The notes below the pieces were generated by a model. The model did not search any database and was not told the origin of the DNA. It worked only from the letters and a program-made list of their open reading frames with translations. Below, in pieces: positions 32,904-41,657 of a stretch of 64,000 bases of DNA; position 1 is the first letter of the stretch; every line of letters begins with the position of its first letter. Source of the stretch: CAIOYC01 sp965277345. Its GTDB lineage: Bacteria; Pseudomonadota; Alphaproteobacteria; Caulobacterales; Caulobacteraceae. The translations under genes and the position numbers were made by a program. The stretch is taken from contig CBDICI010000004.1 in assembly GCA_965277345.1 (NCBI GenBank), positions 868,001 to 932,000 on the forward strand, given 5' to 3'.

Positions 32904-33853
32904 CGGTGGAAGGCCAGAAGGTACATCAGGGCGGTGTTGACGATCAGCATGAGGGCGGCGGTGGGGGCCTGCACCCGGATCACCGCATGGCGCGGCAGGT
33001 CCAATAGCGCGGGCGGCACCAGATTGAAATTGGCCGCCATGGGTGTGACCAGCGTCCCGCAAAAGCCAGACAACATGCCGATGGAGCCGACCACCGCGGC
33101 GTCGCCCCCGAACCGGTGCACCAGCAGGGGCAGGCCGATCCCGGCGGTCATCACCGGGAAGGCGGCGAAGGCGTTGCCCATCACCACGGTGAAGGCGGCC
33201 ATGCCGAGCGTGTAGGCGCAGGTGGCGGCGAAGGGGGTGGACAGGGGCAGATAGTGGCCGGCCAGATCGCCGACGCTCTGGCCGACCCCCGCCAGCGCGA
33301 AGACGGCGCCGAGGGCGGCCAGCATCTGTGGCAGCAGCGCGGCCCAGCCCACCGTCTCGATCAGCCGCCGGGCCTCCACCACCGGCTCCGCCGGCCGGGC
33401 GCGCAGCAGGGGGAGGGCGATGGCCAGGGCCAGGATGACCCCCAGCGCCAGCGACACGAAGGTGACCTGCTTGGGATCGACCAGCGGATGGCCGCCGATC
33501 TGGACGTATTTCAGGGCGAGCGAGCCCAGCAGGGCGATCGCGGGAATGGTCAGCGCCGGCAGGAACAGCCAGCCGCCCAGGCGGCGGGCGGTGGTTTCAG
33601 GCGTTTCGGGGCCGCCGGCCTTGCCCGTCCCGCGACCCACCCCGCCGAACCCCGCGATGAGGGCCAGGGTCAGGGCGGTCAGCCCGTTGGCGAGATCGCC
33701 CAGCCATTTACCGGCGAGGAAGCTCGCCGCCCACAGCGTCCAGAACAGGGCGGTGGTGAAGCGTCGGGGGTTGGTGCGGTCGCGCGCCGAGAGGGCCGCC
33801 ACCGCCAGGAACATCAGCCCGAGCAGCAGGAAGACGAAATCCAGCCCGATCAC
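32900..33853 (-). CDS. DUF979 family membrane protein (possible 5-oxoproline transporter subunit)
   Basis: A 317-residue integral membrane protein starting from GTG 33853, whose GTGA overlaps the DUF969 stop. It has about eight to nine hydrophobic segments. Conserved phrases are WTLWAASFLAGKWLGD, Q-M-L-A-A-L-G-A-V-F near 180-200, MGNAFAAFPVMTAGIG and SGFCGTLVTPMAANFN. The DUF969/DUF979 pair is often annotated as subunits of a 5-oxoproline transporter on the basis of clustering with pxpABC in some genomes; pxpABC is not in this window. Transport role is therefore an inference. Confidence 0.86.
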   Translation of the reverse strand: MIGLDFVFLLLGLMFLAVAALSARDRTNPRRFTTALFWTLWAASFLAGKWLGDLANGLTALTLALIAGFGGVGRGTGKAGGPETPETTARRLGGWLFLPALTIPAIALLGSLALKYVQIGGHPLVDPKQVTFVSLALGVILALAIALPLLRARPAEPVVEARRLIETVGWAALLPQMLAALGAVFALAGVGQSVGDLAGHYLPLSTPFAATCAYTLGMAAFTVVMGNAFAAFPVMTAGIGLPLLVHRFGGDAAVVGSIGMLSGFCGTLVTPMAANFNLVPPALLDLPRHAVIRVQAPTAALMLIVNTALMYLLAFHR

Positions 33854-34530
33854 GGGGCGATCCCGCCGGGGGCCATCCTCTTCAGGCGCCGGTCCAGCAG
33901 CAGCAGGCGCGCGCCGTGGATGACGAAGGCGGCGAGAGCGGTGGGGATGGCCCACACCGACAGGCTGAGCGGCTGGATCGATATCCCCACACTGTCGAGG
34001 AAGCCCTTGATCAGCACGATGGACGACATGGCCAGGAAGATGTCCTCCCCGAAGAAGACGCCGATATTGTCCGCCGCCGCCGCGTGGGCGCGGACCAGGG
34101 CGAGGCCGTCCGCACCGATCCCCGCCGTCTGGCGCTCCGCCGCCGCCTCGGCCATGGGCGCGATCAGCGGGCGCACCATCTGCGCATGGCCGCCCGCCGC
34201 GGTCAGGCCCACCGCGGCGGTGATCTGGCGGTAGAGCAGATAGGCGATCAGCAGCCGCCCGGTCGTCGCCTGGCGCAGGCGGCCCACGAGTCGCCGCGCC
34301 TGGGCCTGCAGTCCATACCGTTCCAGGAGGCCGATCACCGGCAGCACCAGCCACACCGCGCCCACCAGCCGGTTGTCGTTGAACGCCTTGCCATAGGCGG
34401 CCAGCACCCGCAGCGGATCGTGCCAGGCCAGCAATCCCGACGTCCCCGCCGCGGCGGCCACGACCAGCAGCGGGTTCAGCCGCACGGCGAACCCGACTAC
34501 CAGGACGGCGATGCCGAGCAAGGGCCACAT
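33850..34530 (-). CDS. DUF969 family membrane protein (possible 5-oxoproline transporter subunit)
   Basis: A 226-residue protein with about four to six hydrophobic helices. Characteristic phrases are LLVVAAAAGTSGLL near the start, G-K-A-F-N-D-N-R-L-V-G-A-V-W-L-V-L-P-V-I-G-L-L-E and TAAGGHAQMVRPLIAPM, which mark the DUF969 family. ATG 34530 (MWPLLG) is chosen as it starts just before the first helix; a longer in-frame reading is low complexity. It is first in the DUF969-DUF979-DUF2891 operon. Its 3' end overlaps the DUF979 start. The upstream 220 bases are shared with the divergent trpS. Confidence 0.85.
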   Translation of the reverse strand: MWPLLGIAVLVVGFAVRLNPLLVVAAAAGTSGLLAWHDPLRVLAAYGKAFNDNRLVGAVWLVLPVIGLLERYGLQAQARRLVGRLRQATTGRLLIAYLLYRQITAAVGLTAAGGHAQMVRPLIAPMAEAAAERQTAGIGADGLALVRAHAAAADNIGVFFGEDIFLAMSSIVLIKGFLDSVGISIQPLSLSVWAIPTALAAFVIHGARLLLLDRRLKRMAPGGIAP

Positions 34531-34750
34531 AGGCCTTGTATAGGCCCATCCCGCCCGTGGGGGACGAGTGGATTTTGCGGCCCCAGCCAACTTGCCCTCG
34601 CACCCTCCACCGCCTAAAGCTCCGCCATGACATTCGCCTTGGAAATCGGCCCCGGGAGGGGCTGGCGATGGCGCGGGTCGGCCCACTGACCGCCGCGAAC
34701 CCTTTGCCGGCCCGGCCGCTCCGGGCGTTTCGATTTCTGGACCCGATCCC

Positions 34751-35794
34751 ATGACCGACACCTCGACGCCCGCCTACCAGGGGCCCAAGCGCATCCTTTC
34801 CGGCATCCAGGCCTCGGGTTCGCTTCACCTCGGCAACTATCTCGGCGCGCTGAAGCGCTTCGTGGAGATGCAGGACGAGGCGCCGACCTTCGTCTTCGTC
34901 GCCGACCTGCACGCCATCACCGTGCCGCAGGACCCGGCGCTGCTGGCCGCCCAGACCCGCGAGATCGCCGCCGCCTATCTTGCCGCCGGCCTCGATCCCC
35001 AGCGCTCCACCATCTTTCCGCAGTCGGCGGTGCGCGAACACGCGGAACTGGCCTGGATCCTGAACTGCGTGGCGCGCCTCGGCTGGCTCGACCGCATGAC
35101 CCAGTTCAAGGAGAAGTCGGGCGCCCACAAGGAGCGCGCCTCGGTGGGCCTCTACACCTATCCGGTGCTGCAGGCGGCGGACATCCTGCTCTATCGGGCG
35201 ACGCACGTGCCCGTGGGCGAGGACCAGAAGCAGCATCTGGAGCTGACCCGCGACATCGCCCAGAAGTTCAACAACGACTTCGCCGCGCCGGGTTTCTTTC
35301 CCCTGCCTGAACCGGTGATCCAGGGTCCGGCGACGCGGGTGATGAGCCTGCGCGACGGCTCGGCCAAGATGTCCAAGTCCGACCTGTCGGACCAGTCGCG
35401 CATCAACCTGCTGGATGACGCCGACGCCATCGCCGCCAAGGTGAGGAAGGCCAGGACCGATCCCGAGCCGCTGCCGGAGACGCCGGAGGCGTTGAAGGCC
35501 CGGCCCGAGGCCGACAACCTGGTCGGCATCTATGCGGCGCTGACCGGCGAGACCAAGGCGCAGGTCCTGGCCCGTTTCGCCGGCCAAGGCTTCGGCGTCT
35601 TCAAGCCGGCCTTGGCCGAGGTGGCGGTGGAAAAGCTCGGTCCGGTGACCGGCGAGATGCGCCGGCTGATGGCCGATCCGGCCGAGGTGGACCGCGTGTT
35701 GACGGCGGGGGCGGAGCGCGCGCGCGCGGTGGCGGCGCCGATCCTGGCCGAGACCCGCGACAAGGTCGGCTTCTGGCGAGGCGCCCGCCGATGA
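34751..35794 (+). CDS. trpS: Tryptophanyl-tRNA synthetase
   Basis: A 347-residue class I aminoacyl-tRNA synthetase that charges tRNA-Trp. The HIGH-type motif is in SGSLHLGNYLG, and KMSKS is intact in SAKMSKSDLSD. The tryptophan-pocket phrase TYPVLQAADILLY and the dimer region are as usual. Length is normal. The stop overlaps the PCu(A)C gene start by four bases (ATGA), a small operon. In many alphaproteobacteria murJ precedes trpS; here the 220-base upstream region is non-coding as far as I can see. Confidence 0.97.
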   Translation: MTDTSTPAYQGPKRILSGIQASGSLHLGNYLGALKRFVEMQDEAPTFVFVADLHAITVPQDPALLAAQTREIAAAYLAAGLDPQRSTIFPQSAVREHAELAWILNCVARLGWLDRMTQFKEKSGAHKERASVGLYTYPVLQAADILLYRATHVPVGEDQKQHLELTRDIAQKFNNDFAAPGFFPLPEPVIQGPATRVMSLRDGSAKMSKSDLSDQSRINLLDDADAIAAKVRKARTDPEPLPETPEALKARPEADNLVGIYAALTGETKAQVLARFAGQGFGVFKPALAEVAVEKLGPVTGEMRRLMADPAEVDRVLTAGAERARAVAAPILAETRDKVGFWRGARR

Positions 35795-36222
35795 GGCTGG
35801 CGACGCTCCTGGCTGCGGCCTGGACCCTCATCGCCGCGCCAGCCATGGCGTGGGCCGCGCCGACCGCCGCCGCGATCATCGTCCGCGCGCCGGTGATCCA
35901 TCCCGCAGCCAAGGGTGGCGCGACGGCTGTCTACATGACGGTCATGAACACCACCGCGCGTCCGCTAACGCTGGTCGGCGCCCGCTGTGGCTGCGCGGCG
36001 TCGGTGATGGCGCACCAATCCTCGATGCGGGACGGCACGGCGCATATGCAGGCGACGCAGGTCGTCGTGCCCGCCCACGGCAGCATCGCCTTCACCCCGG
36101 GCGGCCTGCATCTGATGGTCATGGGCCTGAAACAACCGATCAGGCTCGGCGACCGCGTTTCGCTGACCCTCAGCTTTTCGGGTGTCGCCCCGGTGACCGC
36201 CCGCTTCACCGCCGCACGATAG
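35791..36222 (+). CDS. PCu(A)C-type periplasmic copper chaperone
   Basis: A 143-residue protein with a signal peptide (residues 1-22, AWA-A). The copper(I)-binding motif H-x(n)-M-x(n)-H-x-M is present as MAHQSSM...HMQ...GGLHLMVMGL. The fold delivers Cu(I) to the CuA site of cytochrome c oxidase together with SCO/SenC proteins, and a SenC gene lies in this window at 14108. A C-G-C in GARCGCAAS is an extra cysteine pair not typical of the core family. ATG 35791 overlaps the trpS stop by four bases. Confidence 0.9.
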   Translation: MRLATLLAAAWTLIAAPAMAWAAPTAAAIIVRAPVIHPAAKGGATAVYMTVMNTTARPLTLVGARCGCAASVMAHQSSMRDGTAHMQATQVVVPAHGSIAFTPGGLHLMVMGLKQPIRLGDRVSLTLSFSGVAPVTARFTAAR

Positions 36223-36224
36223 GC

Positions 36225-36725
36225 TTAAGCGGCGCTGACCTCGGCGTCCTGGCACAGGATGGCGCGGATGGCGTCGGCGGTGCGAGCGAGACGGAGCTGC
36301 TGGCGCATCTCCTCGGAGCGCAGCAGGCGCGAGGCGCGGGCCAGCGCGCGCAGATGCTCCGACCCGGCGTTTTCCGGGGCGAACAGGGCGAACAGTATAT
36401 CCACCGGCTGATCGTCCACCGCGTCGAACGGCACGGGTTCGTCCAGCCGAACGAACACGGCCTTCATCCGGTCCAGGCCCGGCAGCCGGGCGTGCGGAAT
36501 GGCGACGCCGCGGCCTACCCCGGTCGAGCCGTGCGATTCGCGCTCCACCAGGGCGTCGAACACGTCCGAGCCCTTGAACCGGACCTTCCCACGGGCAGGC
36601 CCCGAGGATGACGGGCTGAAGCTTCGCGCCGCGATTTCCGCCACCGCAGCCAGCGCCTGTCGCTTGCTGTCGGCGCTCGATCGGTGGGCAATGGCCGCGC
36701 TGTCCAGCCAGTCGCCGATGTCCAT
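36225..36725 (-). CDS. ptsN: PTS IIA-like nitrogen regulatory protein
   Basis: A 166-residue EIIA-Ntr protein. The phospho-accepting His78 is in GVAIPHARLPG; other conserved parts are AVDDQPVDILFALFAPENAGSEHLRAL. In the Ntr phosphotransferase system it links nitrogen/carbon state to potassium transport, stringent response and stress. It lies downstream of hpf and rpoN, the standard order. ATG 36725 is chosen since MDIGDWLDSAAI fits the family start; the upstream in-frame extension is not conserved. Its stop is two bases from the convergent PCuAC stop. Confidence 0.93.
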   Translation of the reverse strand: MDIGDWLDSAAIAHRSSADSKRQALAAVAEIAARSFSPSSSGPARGKVRFKGSDVFDALVERESHGSTGVGRGVAIPHARLPGLDRMKAVFVRLDEPVPFDAVDDQPVDILFALFAPENAGSEHLRALARASRLLRSEEMRQQLRLARTADAIRAILCQDAEVSAA

Positions 36726-36844
36726 GGGGTCTTGCTCCAGGGCGCTCCGGCGGGGCAATAGACCCGCCCGGCGATTTCGCCAAGGGGTCCGTAGCCGCGC
36801 GAGATCACGATTAGTTTTACTGAACAACGATAAGGCTGCGCGCC

Positions 36845-37558
36845 CTACGGCCTGGTCTCCGATTGGCCGGACGCTGTAACGCCGGTGCGGGCTGGATCGA
36901 TCCATCCGATATTGCCGTCGCCGCGGCGGTAGACCACCGACAGGCCGCCGTGGGCCGCGTTGCGAAACAGCACCACCGGCGCATCGGACAGGTCGAGCTC
37001 CATCACCGCCATGGCGACCGACTGGTTCTTGATCTCCGCCTGGCTCTCGGCGATGACCATGGAGCCCGTCGCCCCGTCGCCCATCGCCCCACCCGCCGCG
37101 GCGCCCCAGTCCTCGTCCACGTCGGCCATCTCATCCGCGTCGAGCACCATCAGCGGCGCGGTCTCGGCCGGCCCGCGCGGCCCGCCGTGGTGGGGATGGT
37201 GGTTCTTCAGGCGGCGCTTGTAGCGACGGATGCGGGTTTCGAGCTTGTCGAGCGCCGCGGAAAAGGCCGAGTGCGCGTCGCCCCCCTGGCCGGACGCCGC
37301 CAGTTGCTGACCCATGGCCAGTCTCACCAGGATATCGACACAGACACCGAACCGGTCCCTGGCCACCACCACATCGGCGTCCCCGCCCTTGTCGAAATAT
37401 TTGCCGACCCCGGCGTTCAGCTCCTCGGCGATCCGCGTTCGCAGCGCCTCGCCGGTCTCCATCTGTTTGCCGGAAACCTGAACATTCAAGGAGGTGGGCG
37501 ATGACTTGACCATGGACTGGGTCTCCACGGGATGATTGCGCGCGGTCGCTTGAGTCAT
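36845..37558 (-). CDS. hpf: Ribosome hibernation promoting factor, long form (HPF)
   Basis: A 237-residue long HPF. N-terminal domain (from LNVQVSGKQMETGEALRTRI) is the S30AE/YfiA ribosome-binding fold that blocks the A and P sites; the C-terminal domain (from VVLFRNAAHGGLSVVYRRGDGNIGWI) mediates 100S dimer formation. The acidic/glycine linker is long and contains D-E-D-W-G. Position between rpoN and ptsN is standard. Two starts are possible: ATG 37558 with AGGTGG, or ATG 37513 with GGAGA; the latter fits the family start better but I keep the longer one. I saw no obvious sigma-54 promoter upstream. Confidence 0.92.
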   Translation of the reverse strand: MTQATARNHPVETQSMVKSSPTSLNVQVSGKQMETGEALRTRIAEELNAGVGKYFDKGGDADVVVARDRFGVCVDILVRLAMGQQLAASGQGGDAHSAFSAALDKLETRIRRYKRRLKNHHPHHGGPRGPAETAPLMVLDADEMADVDEDWGAAAGGAMGDGATGSMVIAESQAEIKNQSVAMAVMELDLSDAPVVLFRNAAHGGLSVVYRRGDGNIGWIDPARTGVTASGQSETRP

Positions 37559-37689
37559 TGCGTTCCACCTAAGCTGAAGTGTCAAGGTCACACGGCCGGC
37601 GCGGGAACACCCCGACCTACAGGGTCAACGTGTCGGCCATGGCGGGGTTCAACAACCCGGGTACACGGAAGGTTGTTCGCCCGTTTTGT

Positions 37690-39300
37690 TCAGCAGGCCT
37701 GCTTGAACGCCCGCTTGCGCTCCAGCGAGGAGGGAATGCGCAGGGCCTCGCGATATTTGGCGACGGTGCGCCGGGCGATGTCGATCCCGGCCTCCTTGAG
37801 GATCTCCACGATCCGGTCGTCGGACAGCACGTCGTTGTCCAGCCGTTCGCCGTCGATCAGCGCCTTGATCTTGTGCCGCACGGCCTCGGCCGAGTGCGAG
37901 GCGCCCCCGTCCGAGGCGGCGATGGCGGAGGTGAAGAAGAACTTCAGCTCGAACACGCCGCGCGGGGTGGCCATGTATTTGTTGGAAGTGACCCGGCTGA
38001 CGGTGGATTCGTGCATCCCGATCGCATCGGCCACGGTCTTCAGGTTCAGCGGCCGCAAGTGCTCGACCCCGAAGGCGAGGAAGGCGTCCTGCTGGCGCAC
38101 GATTTCGGAGGAGACCTTCAGTATGGTCTTGGCCCGCTGGTCGAGGCTCTTCACCAGCCAGTTGGCCGAGGCCAGGCAATCGGCGACGAACACCTTCTCC
38201 TGTTCCGAGCGCGCGCCGCGGCTGACCGTGGCGTGATAGCGCTGGTCGACCAGCAGGCGGGGCAGCGTGTCGGTGTTCAGCTCCACCCGCCAGCCTGCCA
38301 GCTTGTCCTCGCGCACTTGCACGTCGGGAACCACCGTGGCGGTGGGCTCGCCGCCGAAGGCCGCGCCGGGGCGGGGCGTCAGGGCGCGCAGCTCGCCGAT
38401 CATCTCACGCAGGTCCTCGTCGTCGACGCCGCAGGCGCGCTTCAGGCCGGCCATGTCGCGCCTGGCCAGCAGCTCCAGATTGTCCAGCAGGGCGTCCATG
38501 GCCGGATCGCAGCGGTCCCGCTCGCGCAGCTGCAGGCGCAGGCATTCGGGCACATCGCGGGCGAACACGCCGGTGGGTTCGAAGCCTTGGCAGCGCGAGA
38601 GCACCCGGTCCACGGCCGCATCGGCGCAGCCCAGCCGCTCCGCGGTTTCCTCTACGGTGGTGCGCAGATAGCCGCCCTCGTCCACCGCCCCGACCAGCGC
38701 CAGGGCGATGGCGCGCTCCATGGCGTTGAAGCCGCACAGCGCGGCCTGGTCCTCCAGGTGTTCGGCCAGGGTCCTCTGCCGGCTCAGCGCTCCCTCGAAC
38801 CCCTCGCCGTCGGTATCGAAGGAGCCGGAGCGGCTGGCTTTGGACCAGTCCACCGCGCCGCCGCCATCCCCGGCCGCAAGCCCGCCGGCCATTTCTCCCT
38901 GGGTCGCGGTCTGCGCCGCCTCGCCGGCGTCGCCGGTGGCGCGGTCGCCGGGCGCGGCGTCGGCATAAAGGTCGTCGTGGCGGGCGTCCATGTCGGCCTC
39001 GGCCGCACCGCCCGGCGCCTCATCGAAGCGTTCGGACACCGGAACCGCCTCGGCGGCGCGCTCGGGCTCGCGGGCATCCTCGCGCTCGTCGCGGGCCAAA
39101 AGGGGGTTCTTCTCCATCTCGGCGTCGACAAAGGCGTCGAGCTCGAGGTTGGAGAGCTGCAGCAGCTTGATCGCCTGCTGCAGCTGCGGCGTGATGACCA
39201 GGGACTGGCCCTGCCGCATCTCAAGACGTGCACCGAGCGCCACGATGTTTTCCGCCTCATCCGGCCGTTGGCCTGTTTCTTGCGTCAGATTAGCCGCCAC
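37690..39300 (-). CDS. rpoN: RNA polymerase sigma-54 factor
   Basis: A 536-residue sigma-54. Region I (Gln-rich activator-responsive) is MRQGQSLVITPQLQQAIKLLQLSN; after it comes an acidic, low-complexity region II (residues about 60-150). Core-binding and HTH (DAIGMHESTVSRVTSNKYM) regions follow, and the C-terminal RpoN box is present (ARRTVAKYREALRIPSS). In Caulobacterales RpoN is needed for flagellar and stalk genes. The ATG 39300 start gives a 28-residue extension before MRQGQ; a GTG at 39243 (VALGARLEMRQ) would be closer to homologues. It is first of rpoN-hpf-ptsN on this strand. Confidence 0.95.
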   Translation of the reverse strand: MAANLTQETGQRPDEAENIVALGARLEMRQGQSLVITPQLQQAIKLLQLSNLELDAFVDAEMEKNPLLARDEREDAREPERAAEAVPVSERFDEAPGGAAEADMDARHDDLYADAAPGDRATGDAGEAAQTATQGEMAGGLAAGDGGGAVDWSKASRSGSFDTDGEGFEGALSRQRTLAEHLEDQAALCGFNAMERAIALALVGAVDEGGYLRTTVEETAERLGCADAAVDRVLSRCQGFEPTGVFARDVPECLRLQLRERDRCDPAMDALLDNLELLARRDMAGLKRACGVDDEDLREMIGELRALTPRPGAAFGGEPTATVVPDVQVREDKLAGWRVELNTDTLPRLLVDQRYHATVSRGARSEQEKVFVADCLASANWLVKSLDQRAKTILKVSSEIVRQQDAFLAFGVEHLRPLNLKTVADAIGMHESTVSRVTSNKYMATPRGVFELKFFFTSAIAASDGGASHSAEAVRHKIKALIDGERLDNDVLSDDRIVEILKEAGIDIARRTVAKYREALRIPSSLERKRAFKQAC

Positions 39301-39439
39301 TCACCACCGATCGGTTAACGCCGGCCGTCCTGGCCCCCCGGACGGCCCGGCCGACATCAGAGGTGGGCGACCCCGTCGTTCACTGTTTGTTTATGGGGCG
39401 CTTCTCCTGATAGGGAGAAACGGTGAGACTGGGCGGCGC

Positions 39440-39958
39440 ATGAACCAAACGATTCGCATCATCGGGCTCGACCCGGGCCTGCGCCATCTCGGCTGGGGCG
39501 TGGTGGCGTGTGAGGGCGCACGGCTGGGCTGGGTGGCGCACGGGGTGATCTCGCCCTCCGACAAGCTCGCCTTTCCCGATCGGCTGCTGCACCTGCTGGA
39601 TGCGCTCGACGCGGTGATCGCCTTACACGCCCCGCACGAGGCCGCAGTGGAGGAGGTGTTCGTCAACATGAACCCGTCCTCGACCCTGAAACTCGGCCAT
39701 GCCCGCGCCTGCGCGCTTCTGGCGCCGGCCCGCGCCGGTTTGCCAGTGGCGGAATACGCCACCCGGCTGGTGAAGAAGGCGGTGGTGGGAACGGGTTCCG
39801 GCGACAAGGCGCAGGTGGCCTTCATGGTCCGCCGCCTCCTGCCCACCGCCGGCGAGGTGAGCGCCGACGCCGCCGATGCGCTGGCGGTGGCCATCACCCA
39901 TGCGCATTTGAGGGGCGCCCATTCGCGCCGCACCGACGTCCTGCGCGGGGCCGCATGA
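39440..39958 (+). CDS. ruvC: Holliday junction resolvase RuvC
   Basis: A 172-residue endonuclease that cleaves four-way junctions in recombination. Catalytic Asp11 (RIIGLDPGLRHLGWG), Glu pair at 71-72 (AAVEEVFVNMNPSSTLKLG) and the C-terminal acidic residues (GEVSADAADALAVAITHAH) are present. ATG 39440 is preceded by GGGCGGC. It overlaps ruvA by four bases, with ruvB following by another four-base overlap: the standard alphaproteobacterial ruvCAB operon. Family usually has LKLGQARG; here LKLGHARA, a small change. Confidence 0.96.
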   Translation: MNQTIRIIGLDPGLRHLGWGVVACEGARLGWVAHGVISPSDKLAFPDRLLHLLDALDAVIALHAPHEAAVEEVFVNMNPSSTLKLGHARACALLAPARAGLPVAEYATRLVKKAVVGTGSGDKAQVAFMVRRLLPTAGEVSADAADALAVAITHAHLRGAHSRRTDVLRGAA

Positions 39959-40575
39959 TCGGCAGACTGCGCGGACTGGTGATCGAGGTCGAGGCCGAGG
40001 ACTGCCTGATCGACGTCATGGGGGTCGGCTATCTGGTCCGCTGCGGCGCGCGCACGCTGGGACGCCTGCCGGCCGTGGGCGAGGAGGCGGTGCTGCACGT
40101 GGAGCACGCCTGGTCGGCCGAACAGGGGCCGCGGCTCTACGGCTTCCTGACCCGTGACGAGCGGGCCGCTTACCGGATGCTTACCGCCATCCAGGGGGTG
40201 GGGCCCAAGGCGGCGCTGTCGGTGCTGGATATCCTGCCGCCGGGCGACCTGGCCGCCGCCGTGGCGCGGGACGACAAGGCCGGCGTCGGGCGGGCCAATG
40301 GCGTCGGCCCCAAACTGGCGCAGCGCATCGTCACCGAGTTGAAGGGCAAGCCACTCAGCGCCGGCCTGGCCGTCGGCGCCCAGGGCGCTTTCGGGACCGT
40401 GGAGGCGGCGCCGCCCGCCGTCAGCCTCACCGGCGACGCGGTGGCGGGCTTGATGGGCCTCGGCATCGCCGAGCCCGCCGCCCGCCGCGCCGTGGATCAC
40501 GTGCTGGCGGCCGAGGGCGTGGACGTCGACCTCTCGACCTTGATCAAGCTGTCGCTGCGGGAACTGGGGCGGTGA
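39955..40575 (+). CDS. ruvA: Holliday junction helicase subunit RuvA
   Basis: A 206-residue DNA-junction binding protein that targets RuvB to Holliday junctions. N-terminal OB fold (MIGRLRGLVIEVEAEDCLIDVMGVGY), helix-hairpin-helix region (AIQGVGPKAALSVL; VGRANGVGPKLAQRIV) and the C-terminal RuvB-contacting domain (AVAGLMGLGIAEPAARRAVDH) are in order. Overlaps ruvC and ruvB by four bases each. Confidence 0.97.
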   Translation: MIGRLRGLVIEVEAEDCLIDVMGVGYLVRCGARTLGRLPAVGEEAVLHVEHAWSAEQGPRLYGFLTRDERAAYRMLTAIQGVGPKAALSVLDILPPGDLAAAVARDDKAGVGRANGVGPKLAQRIVTELKGKPLSAGLAVGAQGAFGTVEAAPPAVSLTGDAVAGLMGLGIAEPAARRAVDHVLAAEGVDVDLSTLIKLSLRELGR

Positions 40576-41603
40576 CGCGCCTCGTTTCCGGCGAGCCCGG
40601 CGCGTTTGAGCCTTCGGACCGGGCGCTGCGCCCCCAGACCCTGGCCGAGTTCGTCGGTCAGGGCGCGGCCAAGGCCAACCTCAAGGTGTTCATCGAGGCG
40701 GCACGGGCGCGGGGCGAGGCTTTGGACCACGTGCTGCTGTTCGGGCCGCCTGGCCTCGGCAAGACCACCCTGGCCCAGATCGTCGCCCGCGAACTCGGGG
40801 TCAATTTCCGCGCCACCTCCGGGCCGATCCTGAACAAGGCCGGCGATCTGGCGGCGATCCTCACCAACCTCGAACCGCGTGATGTCTTGTTCATCGACGA
40901 GATCCACCGCCTGCCTCCGGCGGTGGAGGAGATCCTGTATCCGGCCATGGAGGACCATGTGCTGGACCTGATCATCGGCGAGGGACCCTCGGCGCGCAGC
41001 GTGCGGATCGATCTCGCCCCTTTCACCCTCGTCGCCGCCACCACCCGCGCGGGCCTGCTGGCCACGCCGCTGCGCGATCGCTTCGGCATCCCCATCCGGC
41101 TGGAATTCTATACGCCGCCGGAGCTGAAGGCGGTGGTGCTGCACGCGGCGCGCAAGATGGGCGCGCCGGTGACCGAGGACGGCGCGGCCGAAATCGCCGC
41201 CCGCGCCCGGGGAACGCCGCGGGTGGCCGGCCGCCTGCTCCGCCGGGTGCGCGATTTCGCCGAGGCGGAGGGCGCCGCTTCCATCGACCGCACCGCCGCG
41301 GCGCGCGGCCTGGCGCGGCTGGAGGTGGACGAGGCGGGCCTCGACAGTCTCGATCGCCATTATCTCCGGGCCCTGATCGAGACCTATGGCGGCGGTCCAG
41401 TGGGGGCCGAGACCCTGGCGGCGGCGCTGGCCGAGGCTCGCGACGCGGTGGAGGACGTGATCGAGCCCTATCTGCTGCAGCAGGGCTATGTGTTGCGCAC
41501 TCCCCGCGGCCGGGTCGCCGGCGCCAAGGCCTATCTCCACCTCGGCCTGCCCACCCCGGCCCCACCCGCCGGCAGGGTCCAGCCGGGGTTGTTCGAGGAA
41601 TAG
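40572..41603 (+). CDS. ruvB: Holliday junction helicase subunit RuvB
   Basis: A 343-residue AAA+ motor for branch migration. Walker A is GPPGLGKTTLAQI, Walker B LFIDEIHRL, sensor 1 AATTRAGLL, arginine finger region FGIPIRLEFY. C-terminal winged helix (EDVIEPYLLQQGYVLRTPRGR) is intact. GTG is the start (GTGACGCGC at 40572), overlapping ruvA by four bases. In related genomes tol-pal genes often follow ruvCAB, but here an Ada-like gene follows after 54 bases. Confidence 0.97.
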   Translation: MTRLVSGEPGAFEPSDRALRPQTLAEFVGQGAAKANLKVFIEAARARGEALDHVLLFGPPGLGKTTLAQIVARELGVNFRATSGPILNKAGDLAAILTNLEPRDVLFIDEIHRLPPAVEEILYPAMEDHVLDLIIGEGPSARSVRIDLAPFTLVAATTRAGLLATPLRDRFGIPIRLEFYTPPELKAVVLHAARKMGAPVTEDGAAEIAARARGTPRVAGRLLRRVRDFAEAEGAASIDRTAAARGLARLEVDEAGLDSLDRHYLRALIETYGGGPVGAETLAAALAEARDAVEDVIEPYLLQQGYVLRTPRGRVAGAKAYLHLGLPTPAPPAGRVQPGLFEE

Positions 41604-41657
41604 GGCCGCCGCAAGAACCGGGCGGACAGGCCGATCGCACCGACCTATCTTCGTCCC

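Noticed and set aside
34531..34750. Possible small gene in the 220 bases between DUF969 and trpS
   Set aside because: Only short frames without SD or recognisable protein pattern; best read as a shared regulatory region.
32900..35587. A single 895-codon minus-strand frame joining DUF979 with upstream sequence
   Set aside because: The upstream part is opposite trpS and out of frame with DUF969; the GTG at 33853 with a four-base overlap is the natural start.
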